A stretch of 38,317 nt of DNA from Firmicutes bacterium CAG:555 (GCA_000431075.1 HF986900.1:1-38317), one strand, 5' to 3'; shown: positions 9,374-17,426, counted from the first letter of the stretch. The notes: generated from the sequence alone by a model not told the origin. A program made the numbers and translations.

Positions 9374-9402
9374 TTGACCTTGGAAGAAAAAAGTTATAGA
9401 AT
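9374..9402 (+). promoter_or_regulatory. Sigma-A-type promoter of ftsZ
   Basis: TTGACC (9374-9379), a 17-bp spacer and TAGAAT (9397-9402), followed by a leader of about 50 nt to ATG 9459. It gives ftsZ transcription independent of the upstream wall genes. Confidence 0.75.
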
Positions 9403-9458
9403 AAACCAAGTCGCAAAAGCGAGGTTCTCGTTTCAGAAACATAATTGGAGGAATAATC

Positions 9459-10613
9459 ATGGATTTCAAAGCCGAAGTAGGCCCTGAAAATGTCGTAACA
9501 ATAAAAGTAGTCGGTGTCGGCGGTGCCGGCAACAATGTAGTCAACAGAATGGTCAAGTCCGGAACGCAGGGCGTTGAGTTTATCTCCGTCAATACGGACA
9601 AGCAGGCACTTGCAGTGTCCAATGCCGACCAGAAGATACAGATCGGCGAAAAGCTCACCCACGGACAGGGTGCAGGCTCCGACCCCGAGGTCGGAAAGCG
9701 CAGCGCCGAGGAAAGCCGCAATAATATCGCAAAGTCCCTTGAGGACTCCGACATGGTCTTTATCACCGCAGGCATGGGCGGCGGCACCGGTACCGGCGCA
9801 GCTCCCACCGTTGCGGATATCGCCCGTGAAGCTGGCGTGCTGACCGTCGGCGTCGTAACAAAGCCCTTCAAGTTTGAGGGCAAGCGCCGCATGGATCAGG
9901 CAAACGCCGGTATCAAGGAGCTGCTCGGCAAGGTAGACTCTCTGCTTATCATCCCCAACGACCGTCTTAAGTACGCAACCGATCAGAAGGTCACCCTCGC
10001 AAATGCGTTTGAGATTGCCGACGATGTTCTGCGTCAGGCCGTCACCAGCATTTCCGACCTTATTAAGAATACCGGCTTTATCAACCTCGACTTCGCCGAT
10101 GTCACCTGCATCATGAAGAACGCAGGCTTCGCTCACATGGGCGTTGGCCGTGCGGCAGGCAAGGGCAAGGCTGAGGACGCTGCCCGCATGGCAGTTGCAA
10201 GCCCGCTTATGGAGACCTCGATAAACGGCGCACATGGTGTGCTTATAAATATCACCGGCTCCGAGGATATGGGTCTTGAGGATGTCGAGGCGGCAGCAAA
10301 CCTCGTTCAGGAGGCTGCTCACCCCGATGCAAACATCATCTTCGGTGCAACCTTCGATGAGTCCATGCAGGATGAGATCCGTGTCACCGTGATCGCAACC
10401 GGCTTTGAGGAAGCTCCCGCAAACAAGCAGGCGGCACCCGCACAGTCGGCAGGCAAGCCCATTGAGCCCGTTGCATTCGAGAAGCAGCAGGGACTGTACA
10501 CCGCAGCAACCGAGAAGGCCGCCGAGAAGAAGGAAGAACCCACCGCAGCACCCAAGGCTGAGGAAGACCCCTTCGACAGCATCTTCAAGATCTTCAACAC
10601 CAATAACCAGTAA
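9459..10613 (+). CDS. ftsZ: Cell division GTPase FtsZ
   Basis: Tubulin-like GTPase that forms the cytokinetic ring. 384 residues. GTP site GGAGNN (21-26) and GGGTGTGAAP (108-117), then the T7 synergy loop NLDFADV (209-215) needed for hydrolysis in the next subunit. A proline/alanine-rich linker (about 325-368) leads to the tail DPFDSIFKIF, which does not show the usual FtsA/SepF-binding core (DIPxFLR-like). GGAGGA precedes ATG 9459. Own promoter upstream and a strong terminator downstream make it a monocistronic unit. Confidence 0.98.
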   Translation: MDFKAEVGPENVVTIKVVGVGGAGNNVVNRMVKSGTQGVEFISVNTDKQALAVSNADQKIQIGEKLTHGQGAGSDPEVGKRSAEESRNNIAKSLEDSDMVFITAGMGGGTGTGAAPTVADIAREAGVLTVGVVTKPFKFEGKRRMDQANAGIKELLGKVDSLLIIPNDRLKYATDQKVTLANAFEIADDVLRQAVTSISDLIKNTGFINLDFADVTCIMKNAGFAHMGVGRAAGKGKAEDAARMAVASPLMETSINGAHGVLINITGSEDMGLEDVEAAANLVQEAAHPDANIIFGATFDESMQDEIRVTVIATGFEEAPANKQAAPAQSAGKPIEPVAFEKQQGLYTAATEKAAEKKEEPTAAPKAEEDPFDSIFKIFNTNNQ

Positions 10614-10622
10614 GGTAATATG

Positions 10623-10654
10623 AAAATCGCAGAGCCAAGGCTCTGCGATTTTTT
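10623..10654. terminator. Bidirectional terminator between ftsZ and csoR
   Basis: AAAATCGCAGAGCC (10623-10636) pairs with GGCTCTGCGATTTT (10639-10652), with T6 on the plus side and A4 on the left to serve the minus strand. The minus-strand csoR stop (10653-10655) overlaps its edge. Confidence 0.92.
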
Positions 10655-11042
10655 AGTTTATGAACTTGTCTATCGCCGTGTTGAGGTCCGAAATGACCTC
10701 AGCGTCGCCGGTCTCGACTGCATCCGTTATGCAGTGCTCAAGGTGGTCTTTTAATATCACCTTGGCGGTGTTGTTGAGCGCCGAGCGCACGGCCGCAAGC
10801 TGGATGAGCACCTCCGTACAGTCCCTGCCGTCCTCGACCATCCGCTTGACTGACTCAAGATGGCCGATAGCCCTTGCAAGCCGGTTTACTACCGCCTTGG
10901 TGTTCTCGTGCTTGTGCGGATGCGTATGGTGATGATGCTCGTGCTCTTCGTGCTCATGCATATCGGCACAGGGTTTATTGTCGTGGCAGTGGATAATTCC
11001 GTCGCCGTGGTCATGGTAAAAGCCGTCGTCTGGTCTGTGCAT
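10653..11042 (-). CDS. CsoR/RcnR-family metal-sensing repressor with a histidine-rich N-terminus
   Basis: Small all-helical DNA-binding repressor family (DUF156) that releases DNA on binding Cu(I), Ni/Co or other ligands. 129 residues. Residues 48-129 form the three-helix CsoR core; Cys 75, His 100 and Cys 104 reproduce the Cys-His-Cys copper site of CsoR. Residues 1-46 are an extra segment with about 15 histidines and two Cys, including HEHEEHEHHHHTHPHKH, likely metal-chelating (inference). ATG 11042 is chosen because GGGAGAG lies 7 nt before it; a longer open frame to 11072 would translate that site. No copper exporter or chaperone adjoins it, so the target genes lie elsewhere or it controls itself. 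Confidence 0.88.
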   Translation of the reverse strand: MHRPDDGFYHDHGDGIIHCHDNKPCADMHEHEEHEHHHHTHPHKHENTKAVVNRLARAIGHLESVKRMVEDGRDCTEVLIQLAAVRSALNNTAKVILKDHLEHCITDAVETGDAEVISDLNTAIDKFIN

Positions 11043-11071
11043 TAGTATCTCTCCCGGAAAATTCTGTTTCA

Positions 11072-11100
11072 ATATTAATACTGATGCCGAAAAATTGCAA
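11072..11100 (-). promoter_or_regulatory. Probable promoter of the csoR-like gene
   Basis: On the minus strand TTGCAA (11095-11100), a 17-bp spacer and TAATAT (11072-11077), 30 nt before the ATG at 11042. The -10 box is only a partial match. Confidence 0.45.
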
Positions 11101-11125
11101 GCGAAAATGACGAATTTGTACTTGC

Positions 11126-11153
11126 CGCCTCCGCTTATACTGTTACGGAGGTG
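11126..11153 (+). promoter_or_regulatory. Hairpin that can mask the sigK ribosome binding site
   Basis: CGCCTCCG (11126-11133) can pair with CGGAGGTG (11146-11153, one G-U) over a 12-nt loop. The 3' arm is the Shine-Dalgarno of sigK (GGAGG, 7 nt before ATG 11159). This would limit translation unless opened; it has not been shown to fold in vivo. Confidence 0.5.
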
Positions 11154-11158
11154 ATTTG

Positions 11159-11857
11159 ATGTTTACTTCGGCACTCATGATGCTGATAGGCGGCGCACTT
11201 CTGATGCTCCGGCTCTCGCCGAACGGTTCGTTCCCGAGCCCGCTTTCCAAGGATGAGGAAAAGCTGTATGTCGACAGATGGCTTGCGGGGGATATCGAGG
11301 CGAGAAATACACTCGTTGAGCATAATTTGCGGCTCGTTGCGCACATCATAAAGAAGTATTACACACAAACGAGCGATGTTGACGACCTTATCTCCATCGG
11401 CACGATAGGACTTATCAAAGGTATTAATACATATCGTCCCGATAAGGGAGTCCGCCTTGCAACCTACGCCAGCCGTTGTTGTGAAAATGAGATTCTCATG
11501 CACTTTCGCAGCATGAAAAAGACAGCGGGGGATGTAAGCCTGTCGGATGCTATCGACACCGACTCTGACGGCAACAGCTTGTCGCTAATGGATGTGCTTG
11601 CGCAGGATGAAGAGCTGAGTGATGTTGTCGGCAACTTCGAGATATGCCGGAAGCTGCACGAATATGTCGATACTGCGCTCAGCGAAAGGGAAGCGAGGAT
11701 AATCAAAATCCGCTACGGTTTAGGCAGCCTTGAGCCCAAGACCCAGCGTGAGACTGCGCAATTGCTCGGCATAAGCCGCTCATATGTCAGCCGAATCGAG
11801 AAAAAAGCCTTGGAAAAGCTGCGGCTTGCCCTCGGTGAAGATGCCGCAACCGTATAA
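11159..11857 (+). CDS. sigK: Sporulation sigma factor SigK with pro-sequence
   Basis: Late mother-cell sigma factor for spore coat and cortex genes. About 232 residues. The core starts near PLSKDEEKLY and contains region 2 (HNLRLVAHIIKKY, DLISIGTIGLIKG, ATYASRCCENEILMHFR) and region 4 (TQRETAQLLGISRSYVSRIEKKAL), closely following SigK of Bacillus. About 25 residues before the core are hydrophobic (MFTSALMMLIGGALLML), as expected for a pro-sequence held at the membrane and removed by SpoIVFB. ATG 11159 is preferred over TTG 11156 for spacing from GGAGG. The gene is continuous, with no skin-type interruption. A bofA homologue lies 15 kb downstream. Confidence 0.92.
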   Translation: MFTSALMMLIGGALLMLRLSPNGSFPSPLSKDEEKLYVDRWLAGDIEARNTLVEHNLRLVAHIIKKYYTQTSDVDDLISIGTIGLIKGINTYRPDKGVRLATYASRCCENEILMHFRSMKKTAGDVSLSDAIDTDSDGNSLSLMDVLAQDEELSDVVGNFEICRKLHEYVDTALSEREARIIKIRYGLGSLEPKTQRETAQLLGISRSYVSRIEKKALEKLRLALGEDAATV

Positions 11858-11861
11858 AAGC

Positions 11862-11890
11862 TTGTGCGGAGTCTGAGAGTGTGGTATAAT
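11862..11890 (+). promoter_or_regulatory. Promoter of the VanY-like gene
   Basis: TTGTGC (11862-11867), 17-bp spacer, TATAAT (11885-11890), placed directly after the sigK stop and 31 nt before the next ATG. Confidence 0.65.
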
Positions 11891-11921
11891 GCGATAGTTA
11901 AAAAAGAAAGGCGGTGCGAAT

Positions 11922-12719
11922 ATGAAAATAAAAAAGGCGTTATTGTTGCTTGCACTCATAATTGCGGCGGCTGCGCTCGCTTTCGTCATCGAATCACGCA
12001 CCGGCCTAAAATCCGAGGTCATCCTCGGCGGTGCTGACGGTGCGTTTGTCAATTCCGATAACCTTAAAAAGCCGCTTGACGACTATGACGGCCGCATTGA
12101 AGCCGAGGATAAGTATAAGAATCTCGACTTTCCCAACATCGATATCGAGGACTGGAACTATATTCTCATTAACAGCAGCCATGTCATTAAGGACAACACC
12201 CCCGAAGTCTCCAAAGTCGGCGACTTGGGCGTTACCTTTGATAAGCGTGCAATAAACCAGCTTGCCGGCCTTATCCAAGCTGCACGCCGGGCAGGCTTTG
12301 AGCCGTATCTTGCGAAGGGCTATGTGTCCTATACAGCTGCTATCCAGCAGATAAACGAGGAAGCAACGAAGCTCACCGCAGGCGGCAGGCTCAGCTTTGA
12401 GGAAGCGGTCAAAATTGCGACTAAAAATTCCGAAGTCCCCGGCACGAGCGACCACCAGACGGCGCTCGGCGTTGATATTACCGACAAGCAGTACGACGAA
12501 TATGACTACTCGAAGATGAACGCCAAGTTCTTTGAGTGGCTCGATGAGCATTGTGCGGAGTACGGATTTATAAAGCGCTACCCCAGCGACAAGAGCGGCA
12601 TCACCGGCGTTGACGAGCCGTATCACTACCGTTATGTCGGCGCAGCGGCCGCAAAGTTCATTATGGAAAACGGAATGTGCTTTGAGGAGTTCGTGAATCA
12701 CTACGATTATCAGAAATAA
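11922..12719 (+). CDS. Membrane-anchored D-Ala-D-Ala carboxypeptidase, VanY/M15B family
   Basis: Predicted zinc peptidase that trims the terminal D-Ala of wall peptides outside the membrane. 265 residues: N-terminal helix/signal anchor (about 4-24), a spacer, then the M15 catalytic domain with the metal residues His 178 and Asp 185 (SDHQTALGVDI) and the C-terminal Glu 232 and His 235 (DEPYHYRYVG). AAAGGCGG precedes ATG 11922. It follows sigK but has its own sigma-A-like promoter, so a purely sporulation role is not implied. VanY resistance activity is not indicated, as no vanHAX genes are near. Confidence 0.87.
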   Translation: MKIKKALLLLALIIAAAALAFVIESRTGLKSEVILGGADGAFVNSDNLKKPLDDYDGRIEAEDKYKNLDFPNIDIEDWNYILINSSHVIKDNTPEVSKVGDLGVTFDKRAINQLAGLIQAARRAGFEPYLAKGYVSYTAAIQQINEEATKLTAGGRLSFEEAVKIATKNSEVPGTSDHQTALGVDITDKQYDEYDYSKMNAKFFEWLDEHCAEYGFIKRYPSDKSGITGVDEPYHYRYVGAAAAKFIMENGMCFEEFVNHYDYQK

Positions 12720-12742
12720 ATGTATCTAAACGCAAAAAATGC

Positions 12743-12771
12743 TTGCAATGCAACTGCGTTGGTGTTATTAT
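12743..12771 (+). promoter_or_regulatory. Promoter of the rimP-nusA-infB operon
   Basis: TTGCAA (12743-12748), 17-bp spacer, TATTAT (12766-12771). The -35 box is part of a small palindrome, TTGCA-A-TGCAA (12743-12753). Confidence 0.6.
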
Positions 12772-12796
12772 ATCAATGTAAGTCAGCAGGTTTTTC

Positions 12797-12822
12797 AGAG
12801 TGGGTCAACGCCCACTCTTTTT
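12797..12822 (+). terminator. Attenuator-like terminator in the rimP leader
   Basis: AGAGTGGG (12797-12804) pairs with CCCACTCT (12811-12818) over a 6-nt loop, followed by T5 (12818-12822). It sits between the operon promoter and ATG 12861, so every rimP-nusA transcript must read through it. Premature termination with feedback by NusA, the second gene, is a reasonable inference. Confidence 0.75.
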
Positions 12823-12860
12823 GTTGAGCATTTTGCAATTGTTAAAAAGGCGGTTTTACG

Positions 12861-13304
12861 ATGAGTAAAGTAACGGAAAAGGTCGAAGCACTGGCAAGAC
12901 CCATCGTCGAGGACGAGGGCTGCGAGCTTTGGTCTGTTGAGTATGTCCGTGAGGCGGGCTCGTGGTATCTCAGGGTGTTTATCGACAAGGACGGCGGCGT
13001 CGGAATTGACGACTGCGAGAGGATAAGCCGCAGGCTCGATCCCATCCTTGATGAGGCTGACCCTATCCCAGACAGCTATGTGTTCGAGGTCGGCTCTGCC
13101 GGTGCCGAGCGTGAGCTCAAGCGCCCCTCGGATTTTGAGAAGTTTATGGGCAGCGAGGTCGAGGTAAAGCTGTATCAGCCGTATGAGGGCAAAAAGTCTC
13201 TTGTTGGTAAGCTTGAAGGCTATGAAAACGGCGATATCACAATCAGCTCCGTTCAGCTTAAAAAGTCACAAATTGCGCAGGTAAAGCTGCACATATCGAT
13301 ATAA
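12861..13304 (+). CDS. rimP: Ribosome maturation factor RimP
   Basis: Binds the 30S precursor and helps maturation of the small subunit. 147 residues, the family size. The N-terminal alpha/beta domain shows the family pattern (LARPIVEDEGCELWSVEYV, YLRVFIDK, then DDCERISRRLDPILD) and the C-terminal small beta-barrel begins after VGSAGAERELK. AAAGGCGG precedes the ATG. First gene of the operon, 19 nt before nusA, the conserved order in bacteria. Confidence 0.94.
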   Translation: MSKVTEKVEALARPIVEDEGCELWSVEYVREAGSWYLRVFIDKDGGVGIDDCERISRRLDPILDEADPIPDSYVFEVGSAGAERELKRPSDFEKFMGSEVEVKLYQPYEGKKSLVGKLEGYENGDITISSVQLKKSQIAQVKLHISI

Positions 13305-13323
13305 TATAAAAGGGGTATAAAAA

Positions 13324-14376
13324 ATGAACGCAGAATTTTTCTCGGCAATCGAAGATCTTGAAAAAGAAAAGGGCATTCCCAGGGAATACATGTATGACAA
13401 GATAAAGCAGGCGATGCTTGCGGCCTTCCGCCGTGATAATCCCGAGTGCGCCGACAATGTCGAAATCCTGCTCGATGAGAGCAGAAAGCGTATCGAGATG
13501 TATGTCAACAAGGTTGCCGTTGAGCAGGTCGAGGACAAAGCTCTTGAGATAGACCTTGAGGCTGCGAAGAAGATAACCAAGCGTGCCAAGGTCGGCGATA
13601 CCATCAAGGTTCCCGTTGAGACAAAGAAGTTCGGCCGCATAGCCGCACAGGCTGCAAAGCAGGTCATCATCCAGGGCATTCGTGAGGCCGAGCGCGGCAT
13701 CATCTACGAGGAGTTTACCTCCAAAGAGCATGAGATACTCACCGGTGTTGTCTCCCGCATCGAGCCGAGGACCGGCAGCGTGTCCATCCGCATAAACTCC
13801 AACAGCGAGTTTACCGAGGCAATGCTTGCTCCCAATGAGAGAATTAAGACCGAGGTCCTCACCGAGGGCGATCGCATCAAGGTCTATGTTGTTGAGGTCA
13901 GAAATTCCACCAAGGGTCCTCAGGTGCTGATCAGCCGCACCCACCCGGGCCTTGTAAAGCGCCTGTTTGAGCTTGAAGTTCCCGAAATTTTTGACGGCAC
14001 GGTTGAGATCAAGTCCATCGCCCGTGAGGCGGGCAGCCGCACCAAGATGGCGGTATGGTCAAACGACCCCAATATCGATCCCATCGGCTCATGCGTCGGC
14101 CCCAAGGGCGGCAGAGTTGCAAACATCGTTGAGGAGCTCGGCGGTGAGAAGATAGATATCATCAAGTACAGCGATGTTCCCGAGGAATATATCGCAGCAG
14201 CGCTTGCTCCCAGTGACGTAATAAGCGTCACCATGTTTGAAGACGGCAAGAGCTGCCGTGTCATCGTCCCCGACAGCCAGCTTTCCCTTGCCATCGGCAA
14301 GGAGGGTCAGAACGCAAGACTTGCGGCAAGACTGACCGGCTTTAAGATCGATATCAAGCCCGAATCCGAGGCGTAA
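13324..14376 (+). CDS. nusA: Transcription termination/antitermination factor NusA
   Basis: RNA polymerase-bound elongation factor that modulates pausing, intrinsic termination and antitermination. 350 residues, near the Firmicutes form that lacks the C-terminal acidic repeats of proteobacteria. Domains in order: N-terminal polymerase-binding domain (1-125), S1 (about 135-200), then two KH domains containing GSCVGPKGGRVANIV and the repeat-like LAIGKEGQNARLAARLTG near the C-terminus. Lies between rimP and ylxR in the expected order. Confidence 0.96.
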   Translation: MNAEFFSAIEDLEKEKGIPREYMYDKIKQAMLAAFRRDNPECADNVEILLDESRKRIEMYVNKVAVEQVEDKALEIDLEAAKKITKRAKVGDTIKVPVETKKFGRIAAQAAKQVIIQGIREAERGIIYEEFTSKEHEILTGVVSRIEPRTGSVSIRINSNSEFTEAMLAPNERIKTEVLTEGDRIKVYVVEVRNSTKGPQVLISRTHPGLVKRLFELEVPEIFDGTVEIKSIAREAGSRTKMAVWSNDPNIDPIGSCVGPKGGRVANIVEELGGEKIDIIKYSDVPEEYIAAALAPSDVISVTMFEDGKSCRVIVPDSQLSLAIGKEGQNARLAARLTGFKIDIKPESEA

Positions 14377-14399
14377 TTTTCAAGAAAGGCGGCAGCAGG

Positions 14400-14666
14400 A
14401 TGCAAAAGAAAATACCGATGCGGCAGTGTCTTGGCTGCCGTGAGATGAAGCCGAAGCGTGAGCTTATCCGTGCGGTGAAGTCGCCCGAGGGTGTAATAAG
14501 CCTTGACTTTAAGGGAAAGGCGGCAGGCCGAGGGGCATATATTTGCCCGAGCAAGGATTGCCTGAAGAAAGCGATAAAAGGCAAGGCGCTTGAAAAGGCG
14601 TTTTCCTCGCAGATACCGCCCGAGGTGTACGAAGAGCTTGAACGGCAGATGGAGGCGGCAAAGTGA
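14400..14666 (+). CDS. rnpM: YlxR/RnpM family RNA-binding protein (DUF448)
   Basis: Small basic protein; in Bacillus the YlxR homologue was shown to bind and modulate RNase P and was renamed RnpM. 88 residues with the family patterns RQCLGCREMKPKRELIR near the N-terminus and GRGAYICPSKDCLKKAIK in the middle. AAGGCGGC upstream of ATG 14400. The stop overlaps the GTG start of the next gene (GTGA), suggesting coupled synthesis with the L7Ae-like protein. Confidence 0.92.
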   Translation: MQKKIPMRQCLGCREMKPKRELIRAVKSPEGVISLDFKGKAAGRGAYICPSKDCLKKAIKGKALEKAFSSQIPPEVYEELERQMEAAK

Positions 14667-15094
14667 AGGAAAAAGCACTTAATCTGCTCGGCCTTATGCG
14701 AAAGGCAAACGCCGCCGCGATCGGCGAAACGGACACGGGAGCCGCTGCCCGTGCGCAGACGGCAAAGCTCGTGGTTTTGGCAAGCGATGCGTCGGGCAAT
14801 GCGCAAAGCCGGGCAAATGGCTTTGTGCACGGACGGGATATCCCGCTGATAACACTTCCGTTTACAAAGCAGGAGATATCCGAACATGTCGGCAAAAGCG
14901 GCTGCTCGATGGCGGCAATTTGCGACCTCGGTTTTGCAGATGCATTTTTGAAGCTTTTATGTGAGCTTGATGACGGCTATGCCGACACGGCAAAGGCGAT
15001 ATCCGAGAGGCTCGAAAATCAAAAGCAGCGTAAGCTTGAGACCAAGGCGCATGAGAAAAACAAGAGGACAGGCAAGAGGAGGACTAATGCATGA
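14663..15094 (+). CDS. L7Ae/YlxQ-like K-turn RNA-binding protein
   Basis: Member of the L7Ae/L30e/S12e/Gadd45 fold family found between ylxR and infB. 143 residues; residues 1-95 are the L7Ae-like domain (LNLLGLMRKANAAAIGE, LVVLASDASGNAQSR, ICDLGFADAFLKLL), followed by a lysine/arginine-rich tail absent from the shortest homologues. The start is GTG 14663, overlapping the ylxR stop by 4 nt; the stop overlaps infB by 4 nt (ATGA). A role in binding kink-turn RNA is inferred from the family. Confidence 0.85.
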   Translation: MKEKALNLLGLMRKANAAAIGETDTGAAARAQTAKLVVLASDASGNAQSRANGFVHGRDIPLITLPFTKQEISEHVGKSGCSMAAICDLGFADAFLKLLCELDDGYADTAKAISERLENQKQRKLETKAHEKNKRTGKRRTNA

Positions 15095-17415
15095 GCATGA
15101 TAAAATACAGAGTACACGAGGTAGCAAAGGATTTCAATTCCACATCCAAGGTGATAAGTCAGATACTGACCGACTATGCAACAACGCCCAAGAACCATAT
15201 GCAGGTTCTTGAAAACGATGAGTTAGATCTCATATTCGAGTATCTTACCCAGCATAATCAGGTCGGCAGCATCGCCGAGATTTTCAATACTCCGGCTCAG
15301 GCAGAACCCAAGCCTTCCGAGAAAAAGCCCGCAAAGGATGAGAAACCCGCAAAGCCTGCTCAGCAACCTGCGCAGTCTGCCGCTCCCGTTAAGAAGGAGA
15401 AGGAGAATAAGCCTCATGTCCCCAGACAGGTGGCCGAGAAGCGTGTTATCGACACCCGTGGCAGCGCAGCGGTCAACATGACCAAATATGACGAGAAGTT
15501 TGACAAAATGGCAGGCGAACGCGGCCGTGACCGCGACCGCAAGGGCGGTAAGGAGAAAATCGTCAACAAGTCCAAGCAGCGTCAGCAGCAGGCCGCAAGT
15601 GCAAAGCGCCGTCAGGAAGAGCGCGACAAGATGCAGAAGCTTCAGCTTGAGATAGCAAAGAAGCAGCAACTCAAGGTCTCGATTCCCGATGAGATAAATG
15701 TCGGCGAGCTTGCCTCCAGAATGAAAAAGACCGCAGGAGAGGTCATCAAGCAGCTTATAAAATTAGGCGTTTTCGCCTCCGTTTCCGATGTTATCGATTA
15801 CGATACCGCAGCGCTCGTTGCAATGGAGCTTGGCTGCAAAGTCGAGAAGGAAGTTGTCGTCACCGTTGAGGAGCGCCTTATCGACGACCACGAGGATACC
15901 GAGGACGAACTCGTCTCCCGTGCACCCGTTGTCGTTGTCATGGGTCATGTCGACCACGGCAAGACCTCACTGCTCGACTATATCCGCCATGCAAATGTCG
16001 CTTCCGGCGAGGCAGGCGGCATCACCCAGCACATCGGCGCATATACCGTTGAAATTAACGGCAGTCCCATCACCTTCCTCGACACTCCGGGTCACGAGGC
16101 GTTTACCTCCATGCGTGCAAGAGGTGCGATGGTCACCGATATCGCCATCCTTGTTGTCGCGGCGGACGACGGCATAATGCCGCAGACCATTGAAAGTATA
16201 AACCACGCAAAGGCAGCGGGCATCCCGCTTGTCGTTGCAATAAATAAGATGGACACCGTCGGCGCTAACCCCGAACGCATCAAGCAGCAGCTCACCGAGT
16301 ACGATATCGTACCCGAGGAGTGGGGCGGTGATACCATTGTTTGCCCCATTTCCGCAAAGACCGGTATGGGCATCGATAATCTGCTTGAAAACCTTGTCAT
16401 TCTCGCCGAGGTTCAGGAGCTCAAGGCAAATCCGAACCGTGCCGCAAAGGGCGCTGTCATCGAGGCTCGCCTTGACAAGGGCCGTGGTCCCATCATGACC
16501 GTTCTCGTCCAGAACGGCACGCTCAAGCTCGGCGATATAATCATTGCCGGTACCGCTGTCGGCCGTGTCCGCACGATGATAAACGACAAGGGCATGCGCA
16601 TAACCGAAGCAGGACCGTCCGTACCCGTTGAGATATCCGGTATGTCCGAGGTCCCCAGCGCAGGCGACACCTTCAATGCCGTAGCCGATGAGCGCATGGC
16701 CCGTGAACTTGTTGAGGAGCGCAAGATCCAGCAGAAGAACGCAGCCTTCGGCACAAACAAGAAGGTCAACCTTGAGGATCTGTTCAGTCAGATACAGGCA
16801 GGCGAGATGAAGACCCTCAACATCATCGTCAAGGCCGATGTTCAGGGCTCTGCCGAGGCCGTCAAGGCTTCACTTGAGAAGATAACAAATGATGAAGTGC
16901 GCGTAAAGGTCATCCACAGCGGCGTCGGCGCAATAAATGAGTCCGATGTCATGCTGGCGGCGACCTCCGGTGCAATCATTGTCGGCTTCAATGTAAGACC
17001 CGACAATGCCGCCCGTGACAATGCCGCCCGCTCGAATGTCGATATGCGTATGTACCGTGTCATTTACGACTGCATCAACGAGATAGAGGCCGCCATGAAG
17101 GGCATGCTCGCACCCAAGTTCAAGGAAGTCGTCATCGGTCATGCCGAGGTTCGTGAGACCTACAAGGTCTCCAAGGTCGGCACCGTCACCGGCTGCTATG
17201 TCACCGACGGTAAGATCCAGCGTGGCTGCTCTGTCCGTGTTCTGCGTGATAATGTCGTTGTCCACGAGGGCGAGCTTGCTTCGCTTCGCCGCTTCAAGGA
17301 TGATGTCAAGGAAGTCGCAAGCGGCTACGAATGCGGCATGCAGGTCGAAAAATTCAACGACATCAAGGTCGGCGATGTGATCGAGTGCTTCGTTATGGAG
17401 CAGGTAAATCCGTAA
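15091..17415 (+). CDS. infB: Translation initiation factor IF-2
   Basis: GTPase that places initiator tRNA on the 30S subunit and drives subunit joining. 774 residues. The N-terminal IF2-N motif (YRVHEVAKDFN) is followed by a low-complexity Lys/Ala/Pro/Gln-rich linker (about 70-200), a second IF2-N module, then the G domain with GHVDHGKT at 285-292, DTPGHE, NKMD and SAKTGMG, and the C-terminal domains including the fMet-tRNA-binding C2. ATG 15091 is preceded by AGGAGG; it overlaps the upstream stop (ATGA). Confidence 0.97.
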   Translation: MSMIKYRVHEVAKDFNSTSKVISQILTDYATTPKNHMQVLENDELDLIFEYLTQHNQVGSIAEIFNTPAQAEPKPSEKKPAKDEKPAKPAQQPAQSAAPVKKEKENKPHVPRQVAEKRVIDTRGSAAVNMTKYDEKFDKMAGERGRDRDRKGGKEKIVNKSKQRQQQAASAKRRQEERDKMQKLQLEIAKKQQLKVSIPDEINVGELASRMKKTAGEVIKQLIKLGVFASVSDVIDYDTAALVAMELGCKVEKEVVVTVEERLIDDHEDTEDELVSRAPVVVVMGHVDHGKTSLLDYIRHANVASGEAGGITQHIGAYTVEINGSPITFLDTPGHEAFTSMRARGAMVTDIAILVVAADDGIMPQTIESINHAKAAGIPLVVAINKMDTVGANPERIKQQLTEYDIVPEEWGGDTIVCPISAKTGMGIDNLLENLVILAEVQELKANPNRAAKGAVIEARLDKGRGPIMTVLVQNGTLKLGDIIIAGTAVGRVRTMINDKGMRITEAGPSVPVEISGMSEVPSAGDTFNAVADERMARELVEERKIQQKNAAFGTNKKVNLEDLFSQIQAGEMKTLNIIVKADVQGSAEAVKASLEKITNDEVRVKVIHSGVGAINESDVMLAATSGAIIVGFNVRPDNAARDNAARSNVDMRMYRVIYDCINEIEAAMKGMLAPKFKEVVIGHAEVRETYKVSKVGTVTGCYVTDGKIQRGCSVRVLRDNVVVHEGELASLRRFKDDVKEVASGYECGMQVEKFNDIKVGDVIECFVMEQVNP

Positions 17416-17426
17416 TAAAACAATCG

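Noticed and set aside
11857..12719. VanY-like gene as part of a vancomycin resistance cluster
   Set aside because: No vanHAX or vanRS homologues adjoin it, and Ddl in the window looks like an ordinary D-Ala-D-Ala ligase.
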